Source: Deltaproteobacteria bacterium
Lineage (GTDB): Bacteria > Desulfobacterota > Desulfobacteria > Desulfobacterales > SG8-13
Length of the DNA stretch: 7,226 nucleotides
Reading direction: 5' to 3'
Assembly: GCA_024639205.1 (NCBI GenBank)
Contig: JAHEIV010000149.1
Location: 1 to 7,226, forward strand
Shown piece after piece: positions 1 to 5,110 of this stretch. The position numbers were made by a program, and so were the translations under genes. Below the pieces are notes generated by a model. That model made no database searches. It saw only the letters and a program-made list of their open reading frames with translations, and was not told where the DNA came from. Each line of letters opens with the position of its first letter. The stretch's first letter is position 1.

Positions 1-163
1 ATCCAGGTATCCGGTGCTGCCGCAGCCATACCACGGTTGTCGGCAAACAACAAGATGGCCCAGCGGTGCGGTTGGCGCTTGACGCGATTCTCTTCAATGG
101 CGATTATACAACCGTGTGGCGGAAATTGTTTCAGAATTCGGCGGAACGAATGATTCCAGGTAG
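1..163. other. Left-edge sequence, no gene assigned
   Basis: Two overlapping frames are open here and I cannot choose between them. On the + strand the frame starting at base 3 is open to a TAA at 174-176, which lies just inside the dispersed repeat. It would be the C-terminus of a gene entering from the left, with a tail containing LALDAILFNGDYTTVW. On the minus strand a frame is open from a TAG inside the repeat to the left edge, with a stretch containing HRWAILLFADN, but it has no plausible start near the repeat. Neither translation matches a family I recognise. If either is real, the repeat has replaced or trimmed one end of the gene. Confidence 0.25.
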
Positions 164-338
164 AACCTGTCTATAAAAGCAGTGGGTCAGGATTTGAAGG
201 CAAGGCGCAAGGCGGCGGTTGGTGAAAAACCGGAGAATACGTGAATACGAGAATACGTGATTACACGATCGGATGTGAGCATATTGATCCGATCCGCAGC
301 ACAGCACGGGACCCTAAAACGCACTATTCAGACAGGCT
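164..338 (+). repeat. MITE-like dispersed repeat, copy A
   Basis: This non-coding element of about 175 bp starts with AACCTGTCT (164-172) and ends with AGACAGGCT (330-338). These are inverted ends that match at 8 of 9 positions. The interior is purine-rich and contains AAGGCAAGGCG and CGGAGAATACG, then ATGTGAGCA, CAGCACAGCACGGGACCCT and ACGCA. The same blocks occur in the same order and orientation at 4883-5040. Two related intergenic copies with short terminal inverted repeats and no ORF fit a non-autonomous mobile or palindromic repeat family. No target-site duplication is clear. The 3' end lies 19 bp before the start of the small Cys-rich gene, so the element may contribute to that gene's leader. 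Confidence 0.6.
233..260 (+). repeat. Short direct repeat inside copy A
   Basis: The 12-mer GAGAATACGTGA occurs at 233-244 and again at 249-260, a period of 16 bp separated by ATAC. The corresponding part of the second repeat copy (near 4950) has only one recognisable CGGAGCATACG unit. The duplication therefore looks like a local expansion in copy A. Confidence 0.6.
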
Positions 339-357
339 ATAGGTATTCGGCAAAGCG

Positions 358-585
358 ATGACCGGCAACCGGATGATCCAAAGGCGCTCTCGATATCGGC
401 GAAAGCGAAAACAGCTTTCTGTTTGTCACTGCTGCACAGCGGCAGTCCCGTTCTGCTGGCGGTGCCGGTGCGGGTTTCACATCTGTCAAAACTGTATGCT
501 GGAAAACCTGTGGGGGATGTCGTGCAACGGTATTACCTGGCACTGCCCGGACTGCGGCGGACACAACGGCTTCGGCAACCAGTGA
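358..585 (+). CDS. Small Cys-rich zinc-ribbon-like protein
   Basis: This 75-residue protein has 11 cysteines (23, 25, 26, 33, 36, 38, 43, 46, 56, 63, 66), including four CxxC pairs: 23/26, 33/36, 43/46 and 63/66. Histidines lie at 24, 41, 62 and 69. The pattern predicts a compact protein with two or more zinc-binding knuckles, probably cytoplasmic because no signal peptide or membrane segment is visible. The C-terminal HCPDCGG is a typical zinc-ribbon half-site. Residues 9-18 are strongly basic (RRSRYRRKRK), which could bind nucleic acid or could be upstream sequence if translation starts at Met6 (373). No clear ribosome binding site settles the choice; an in-frame stop at 340-342 limits the start to 343 or later. 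The regular Cys spacing argues for a real gene. It is convergent with the DUF3160 gene. I recognise the style of small Cys-rich proteins but not a named family, so function is unknown. Confidence 0.62.
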   Translation: MTGNRMIQRRSRYRRKRKQLSVCHCCTAAVPFCWRCRCGFHICQNCMLENLWGMSCNGITWHCPDCGGHNGFGNQ

Positions 586-682
586 TGCCATTGCACTGTT
601 GAACGATTGGATCGGTCGAAGGCGCGTGTGACAGGAGATGCAATCGACGTTCGAAAATCAGGCCTTTGCCCCGGCAGCTGAT

Positions 683-3028
683 TTACGGCGCCGACTCCGC
701 GAAGGGTGTTTCGATCCACCGCCAACTTTTCTTCGGATCCCCAGGCAGCATCACCGGATCGAGCCAACGCAACGCCGAAGGGCGCTCGTCGCTGTCGAGC
801 CGCTTGCGCCACTGCCCGTCGCTGAAATCGGTTGCGGCAATGAACTCATAATACGGCAGCACGGCTCCGCGGCAAATTACCTGTTGGGCGCCAAACGGAT
901 ACGGCACGACGATCTCCCGGGGTCGGGCAACGGCGGCATGCAGATATTTCTGCGAGCGTGGATCGATGAAAAAGCTGAATGCAACCGGTGCATCGTCTCT
1001 CGGAAGCCGGTAGTTGTCACCGCTGTATAACATCACTGCCGCCAGGGCGGTTCCGAAGTCCGTCAGAAAGTAGGTTTCCTTCTCGTTAAACGCCACCTCG
1101 CGCAACTGTTTGTGTGCCATTATTTCGAGCCTGCGGCAAATCGCGCGCAGTTGCTGCCAGCGCTGTCTCAAGTCCATACCAGACTCTATCACCAGCGCTT
1201 GATAACCCGGGTCCTGTTCATACCCCCCCCGGACAAGCGCATCGGCCACATCTGCAGCTGCAGCCCGGATTTCCTCCGCCGGCCAGGCTGCAGAGCTCGG
1301 GTCTACGCGCAAGTTTTCCAGCGTCGCCAGAATCGTCAGGGATTTTTCGACAGCGTTTTGCTCTCCCGATGTCAACGCCCCGGCATCGTCGGTTCCGATA
1401 GGATATCGACCTTCTGCCAGCAGCCGTTCGAAAGTCCGCAATTGGGCTGCAAAAACCACGGCAGGAGCCGGTAGTGCACCACAACGATCGAGGATACCCG
1501 GCACCCGTTCGGACAGGTCACCCAGCCGGTCAAAAAACTCCGGATCGGGTTCCACAAACCCTTTCGGCACCTCTGCGAATGTTTCTTCGATCGCCGCGGT
1601 GGGCGGGCCCTTCTCAGCCGGCAGAAGCTTTCGTATGTGAACCCAGCCGGCAAGAGCCGCATTGCAGCTTTTTGCCTCCCAGGCCGGCCCTGTCGTAAAG
1701 GCCGGTGCATCCGGCTCCGGTGAATCGAGCAAGGAGGCTACCGTGTTCAGGTACTGACTGTAGAGACTGTCGCGCGCCATTTCTTCACCGAACCGACCGA
1801 TCTCGACCTGCAACGATTGCCGGTAGGCATCCGGCAGTCGCGCGCCGAGTTGTCCGCGCGCATAATCGGAGCCCAGCAGCGCACAGATCTCCAGCCCGCT
1901 CGGTTCGGTATAAGTGAAACCTTCGGCATGGCGACGCCTGCGCAAAAACTCCTCGTCCGGCATGCGCAGGGGAGAAAGGATATACAGCGCAGCCCGGTGG
2001 CGGTGCGGGACCCAACGGTCGCGCGATTTGACCGCCACACCGCTATCGGGCAGCAGGCGCTGCCGCACGGTTTCCAAATCGGCCGGTCGATCCTTCAAGA
2101 TGCCGGCAGCGAACAGCACATCCTGATCGTCTTTGCGGCCGAAAATATCACGGTAGCAGCGGAAATAATTCTCCGCCGCGCGGCGCCTGTCGCTCTCCGC
2201 GCGCCTGGAGGATGTCAGCGATTTTGCCAGCAGCAAGATAGAAAGCAGCTCTTCGTCGCTGTCGAGACGAAAGGGGATCGACTGCAGCCACCTAATGGCC
2301 CGGAAGTAACGCTTCAGGGTCTCTGACTGCCGGTAGCTCCCGTAGGGCTGAAAAACGGCATAATCGATTCCACCGTATACCTCATCGGCGGTTCCGAGCC
2401 AGTCCGGGTAGTATGTTCCCCGGGCTTGTGCAACCCGGCGAACCTCGGTTTCGACGATCGCGGCGATATCCGGATCGAGCACCGCATCCGTATCACCGAC
2501 AAGTTGCAGCGCCACGGAAACAACGATCCCTGCGCGCAGCCGGGCGCGTTGTCTGAGTCCCTGATAATCAGGATCTTCCGGCTCCGATGCGGCCGTCGGC
2601 CCGGTCCGGGATCCGGAAGCCCTTGTGTCGGCCTGATTTGCCCGCTCGGGCTCCTCGGTTGCCACCTGTTGCTGCATCAAGCGTAGCGCATTTCGCAGAT
2701 GAGGGGCTGCGGCCTGCTCATACCGGTTGAGCGAATGTGCCAGCAGCACGTGAAATGCCTGCAGTACGGCGTCGCCGGTTATAAAGACCGGTCCCTGAGG
2801 TGCCAGATAGGGTTCATAGATCTGGCGGTAGCTGCGATTGGTGATCGAGACTTTTTCGATGTCTCCCGGCGACGGTTGAATTACCGCAGTGGCCGGCAGC
2901 GGGACCTTCCTGGGAACCGGCGCATCTTGCGGGGCAATGGTTTGGCTCGGTTGCTGCGCAGCAGCGACAGCGGCCATCAGAAGAAACAGCAGCACACAGA
3001 TCCCCGGCAGGTGGGAATTCTTTTTCAC
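683..3028 (-). CDS. Exported DUF3160 family protein
   Basis: This 781-residue protein matches the DUF3160 family, which has no firmly established function. Diagnostic stretches are GPVFITGDAVLQAFH (about residues 79-93) and DYAVFQPYGSYRQSETLKRY (about 222-241). The C-terminal part has the aromatic-rich ending expected of the family. The N-terminus is a signal peptide: VKKN, then a hydrophobic core, then AAVAAA before QQPS, so the mature protein is probably periplasmic or outer-membrane associated. An acidic, polar, low-complexity linker lies at about 123-155. I chose the GTG at 3028 because a strong GGAGG (3041-3037) sits 8 nt upstream of it. The in-frame ATG at 3043 overlaps that site and has no Shine-Dalgarno of its own; it would add five residues (MEGAE). 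The gene is last in the three-gene minus-strand block, about 60 nt after the HAD gene. Confidence 0.88.
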   Translation of the reverse strand: MKKNSHLPGICVLLFLLMAAVAAAQQPSQTIAPQDAPVPRKVPLPATAVIQPSPGDIEKVSITNRSYRQIYEPYLAPQGPVFITGDAVLQAFHVLLAHSLNRYEQAAAPHLRNALRLMQQQVATEEPERANQADTRASGSRTGPTAASEPEDPDYQGLRQRARLRAGIVVSVALQLVGDTDAVLDPDIAAIVETEVRRVAQARGTYYPDWLGTADEVYGGIDYAVFQPYGSYRQSETLKRYFRAIRWLQSIPFRLDSDEELLSILLLAKSLTSSRRAESDRRRAAENYFRCYRDIFGRKDDQDVLFAAGILKDRPADLETVRQRLLPDSGVAVKSRDRWVPHRHRAALYILSPLRMPDEEFLRRRRHAEGFTYTEPSGLEICALLGSDYARGQLGARLPDAYRQSLQVEIGRFGEEMARDSLYSQYLNTVASLLDSPEPDAPAFTTGPAWEAKSCNAALAGWVHIRKLLPAEKGPPTAAIEETFAEVPKGFVEPDPEFFDRLGDLSERVPGILDRCGALPAPAVVFAAQLRTFERLLAEGRYPIGTDDAGALTSGEQNAVEKSLTILATLENLRVDPSSAAWPAEEIRAAAADVADALVRGGYEQDPGYQALVIESGMDLRQRWQQLRAICRRLEIMAHKQLREVAFNEKETYFLTDFGTALAAVMLYSGDNYRLPRDDAPVAFSFFIDPRSQKYLHAAVARPREIVVPYPFGAQQVICRGAVLPYYEFIAATDFSDGQWRKRLDSDERPSALRWLDPVMLPGDPKKSWRWIETPFAESAP

Positions 3029-3036
3029 TTCCGCCC

Positions 3037-3041
3037 CCTCC
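3037..3041 (-). promoter_or_regulatory. Ribosome binding site of the DUF3160 gene
   Basis: GGAGG on the minus strand, followed after 8 nt by GTG (3028-3026). It lies inside the first codons of the longer ATG-initiated frame, and this is the reason for preferring the GTG start. The GTG start also places the signal peptide's Lys residues directly after the initiator. Confidence 0.65.
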
Positions 3042-3088
3042 ATGTGGATGTGCAGAACGAACGAATACCGCTTGCGAAACTTGCGGTT

Positions 3089-3721
3089 TTAAACGTTCAG
3101 AATATCGGCAACCTCCCCCAGGCGGTCGATATGGAAGTCGGCTGCCAGGGAAGGGTTTTTATACGCCACGAAAGGAACTGCCGCCGTCTTGGCGGCTGTC
3201 TCGTCGAGTTCGGAATCACCGATGTACAGGGTCTGCTGTGGCTCGATGTCAAAGCACCGGGTGATTTTTTCCAGTTGGTCCGGATGGGGTTTGGGGCGGG
3301 CGACGTCCATCGACGTGACCACCAGATCGAAAAGCCCTGCCAGGTTGTGGGTTTGAAGAACACGATTCATGGTGTCGGATCGATTGGTTGCAATCGCCGT
3401 GTGATACGCGGGTCTCAACTTGTGAAGCAGCGGTATCAAATCCGGTTCCAGCTTCATCAACTGCAAAAACGGGCGGTAGGTCATTTCTTTGCGGTAAGAC
3501 ATCGCCGCATTCAGCAGGGACGGCTCCGGCAGCAGCAGCTTCAAAGACTCGTCCACGGTATGCATGTGGGTGTACACAAACTGCTCGGTTGTCATCGCCG
3601 GCTTGCCGAAATGCGCGAGTATCTGGTTGTAGTATGCTCTGTTGGCGTCGCTCGTGTCAAACATGACACCGTCGCAATCAAAGGCGACAACCCGAACGCT
3701 ATCGAGTTTCTGAAAGGCCAT
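3089..3721 (-). CDS. HAD superfamily hydrolase, phosphoglycolate phosphatase-like
   Basis: This 210-residue soluble protein has all four haloacid dehalogenase motifs. Motif I is DCDGVMFD with the nucleophile Asp15 and acid/base Asp17. Motif II is Thr112 in ATNRSD. Motif III is Lys144 in ARPKPHP. Motif IV is GDSELD with Asp169 and Asp173, which coordinate magnesium. A helical cap of about 75 residues sits between motifs I and II, the C1-cap arrangement of subfamily IA enzymes such as phosphoglycolate phosphatase and beta-phosphoglucomutase. It most likely hydrolyses a small phosphate monoester in the cytoplasm; the substrate cannot be read from the sequence. The ATG start is preceded by only a weak purine-rich site (GAAGATGAG). 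The gene starts 46 nt after the upstream OmpA/DUF1573 gene and ends about 60 nt before the DUF3160 gene, suggesting co-transcription. Confidence 0.9.
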   Translation of the reverse strand: MAFQKLDSVRVVAFDCDGVMFDTSDANRAYYNQILAHFGKPAMTTEQFVYTHMHTVDESLKLLLPEPSLLNAAMSYRKEMTYRPFLQLMKLEPDLIPLLHKLRPAYHTAIATNRSDTMNRVLQTHNLAGLFDLVVTSMDVARPKPHPDQLEKITRCFDIEPQQTLYIGDSELDETAAKTAAVPFVAYKNPSLAADFHIDRLGEVADILNV

Positions 3722-3767
3722 GTCTCATCTTCGCAGAAATTGAACGGCTGCCGGCGCCGGACCCGGC

Positions 3768-4841
3768 TTAGTTCCTTGTTCCCGGTTTGGGGGCCCCTAT
3801 CCGACCGTGGACGTTTATGAGGATCCGGGGGACATGCCGGCTGTCGGTGGTCAACTCGATCCGGTCGGTATAACGTCCCTGGTCCGCTTTACGGTTTTCC
3901 ACCGTCAGCAGGTAGGTGACCCGGCTGTCGTTTCGCTCTTCTTTCAGGCGGTAGCGGATGTTGCGGCCGTCCCGCGCTGTTGTTTTCAGAATTTTGAAGG
4001 GAAAGTCTTTTTCCGGAACGACCGAGACCGTTTGCTGCAGTTGCGCGCCGGCCGTACCGTAAAGTCTAACGTTCTGAGGGGTGACGGTGACAACCTTCTT
4101 GACGCTGCCGCTCACGCTCAACTCGAGCACAGGGCGTTTGGGATCGTTGGTGTAGACATGGATCTTTTTGCTCAACCGGCGTCCCCCATAGCCGCTTGTA
4201 TCGACCTTGATGGTGATTTTACCCTCCTGCCCGGGAGGAATGTGTCTCGGAAACGAGACCGCCGTGCAGCCTCAGCCGGTCCGGACCCGGCTGATGTTCA
4301 GCGGTGCGTCGCCCTTATTCTGCAGCACAAAATCGTGAAAAACTTCCTGGCCGTCAACGACCGGTTCAAACCGAAAGACGCGAACCGCGATATCTGCGAT
4401 CGGCCATGATTTTTGGAACCGAACAATTTCAATCCGATCTGCTGCCGGCACCCGGGTTTCGGCCGGTGGTTCGGAAACGGATGTGGAGATGGCCGCATCG
4501 GCAATCTGCAATCGGTAAAAAGCGACACCCCGGTTCATCAACCACCGGCGCAGCGACTCGGCCCTTTCGCGGCCGAGCTTGGCGTCCCGCCGCCCATCGC
4601 CGGAGGGGGCGACAATACATTTTATTTCGATGGACACCAGCGGGTCCGACAGCAGTACCTGCAACAGTTCTTCCAGTGCGCTGTCTGAACTTGAATCGAG
4701 AGCGGCGGAATTTTTGGCAAACGACACGCCTTTCAGCACGAATCCGTCCGGCTGCCCGGCGGCGCCGCAGCCGTCCTGCAAACCAAAAAACAGCAGCACA
4801 ACGCCCAATGCCACCAAACCGCTGCGGGTGCGGTATCTCAT
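3768..4841 (-). CDS. OmpA-like/DUF1573 fusion, probable selenoprotein (UGA=Sec190)
   Basis: Read as one gene with TGA at 4274-4272 decoded as selenocysteine, this encodes 357 residues. Residues 1-29 form a signal peptide (basic start, hydrophobic core, Cys25 in a poor lipobox context). Residues about 33-122 resemble the OmpA C-terminal domain, keeping the start VSFAKNSAALD and LGRERAESLRRWLMNRG, but the usual TD pair of the peptidoglycan-binding site is not evident. Residues about 155-250 are DUF1573: FVLQNKGDAPLNISRVRTG, then Sec-Gly-Cys-Thr, then IPPGQEGKI and IHVYTNDPKRPVLELSVSG. A second beta-rich, Ig-like domain completes the C-terminus. The family normally has CGCT, so Sec190 replaces the first Cys and Cys192 is kept. 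The downstream 167 codons are open and in frame (4271 to 4175 is exactly 32 codons). The start is ATG with AGGAGG 5 nt upstream. It probably acts in the periplasm, perhaps in redox chemistry or metal binding; that is inference. Alternative: a fresh Cys-to-stop mutation or sequencing error. Confidence 0.75.
4223..4238 (-). other. Second hairpin downstream of the candidate SECIS
   Basis: Minus-strand CCTCC-CGGGCA-GGAGG can form a 5-bp stem with a 6-nt loop, starting 5 nt after the SECIS-like stem. It encodes the PPGQEG part of DUF1573, whose Pro-Gly codons are naturally GC-rich, so it may be incidental. It competes with the possible lower helix of the SECIS-like element, because both use CC at nucleotides 37-38 and G45 after the TGA. 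Confidence 0.3.
4244..4259 (-). promoter_or_regulatory. Candidate bacterial SECIS hairpin
   Basis: Minus-strand GTCTCG-TTTC-CGAGAC forms six consecutive base pairs. It begins 12 nt after the TGA, and its apical loop lies at nucleotides 19-22 after the TGA. If the top G-C pair opens, the loop is GUUUCC, which starts with GU as bacterial SECIS loops require for SelB binding. In the E. coli fdhF element, as I recall it, the minimal stem starts about 11-12 nt after UGA and the loop lies at about nucleotides 19-22, so the geometry agrees closely. By hand, a lower helix is also possible between nucleotides 3-10 and 38-45 after the TGA, with one A-G mismatch. The bulged U known from fdhF is not present. 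Confidence 0.62.
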
Positions 4842-4846
4842 CGGAA

Positions 4847-4852
4847 CCTCCT
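4847..4852 (-). promoter_or_regulatory. Ribosome binding site of the selenoprotein gene
   Basis: A perfect AGGAGG sits 5 nt upstream of the ATG at 4841. It is the strongest ribosome binding site in the window and supports the start that includes the signal peptide. No comparable site precedes the TTG at 4175, so independent translation of the C-terminal half is unlikely. Confidence 0.75.
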
Positions 4853-4882
4853 AATTGAAAGGGATTGCAGTACCAACAATAA

Positions 4883-5040
4883 AACCTGTCTCAAAAAAAG
4901 AGGATCAGGGTGCAGGGCAAGGCGGTTGAGGGCGGGCAGCAAAAAAGCGGAGCATACGGAAATGCACCACAGTATGTGAGCAGTTTGAGCCGGCCCCCAG
5001 CGCAACCCTGGACCCTTGGACGCATTTTGGAAATAGTCTT
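4883..5040 (+). repeat. MITE-like dispersed repeat, copy B (degenerate)
   Basis: It begins with AACCTGTCT (4883-4891), identical to the left end of copy A, and follows it with the same ordered blocks: GATCAGG, GGCAAGGCG, GCGGAGCATACG, TATGTGAGCA, TTGAGCCG, CAGCGCA, GGACCCTT and GACGCA. The right end has decayed to GGAAATAGTCTT and no longer forms the inverted repeat AGACAGG, so the last 15-20 bp are uncertain. It fills most of the 269-bp gap between the priA stop and the OmpA/DUF1573 start. The remaining 30 bp before that gene's ribosome binding site show no promoter I can defend. Confidence 0.55.
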
Positions 5041-5110
5041 TTTAGTATATCAGCAAAAGGAACTGCTTGGCAATCATCGGTTCCTTCTCCAAAACCCCGA
5101 AAAATAGTGC

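Noticed and set aside
583..684. Readthrough of the TGA ending the small Cys-rich gene (33 further open codons containing CHC)
   Set aside because: The extension has no conserved-looking zinc motif beyond the first residues, no SECIS-like hairpin at the right distance was found, and an open run of 33 codons is common by chance here.
3044..3088. A transcription terminator between the HAD and DUF3160 genes
   Set aside because: Only CCGC/GCGG with an 11-nt loop pairs, and no U-run follows. It is too weak to call.
2699..3820. A 373-codon open frame on the + strand
   Set aside because: It is antisense across three genes (DUF3160 N-terminus, HAD and the DUF1573 C-terminus). The minus-strand frames carry clear domain motifs, so this is a GC-driven shadow.
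3768..4841. Two separate genes (4841-4272 and 4175-3768) or a decayed pseudogene
   Set aside because: The halves share one frame, the gap encodes expected DUF1573 residues, and the downstream half has no ribosome binding site and no internal ATG. There is no second lesion, so decay would have to be very recent. This remains the main alternative to selenocysteine.
4853..4882. A sigma-54 or sigma-70 promoter just upstream of the selenoprotein gene
   Set aside because: TTGGTACTGCAAT vaguely resembles a sigma-54 site, but the GG to GC spacing is wrong. No paired -35/-10 hexamers stand out.
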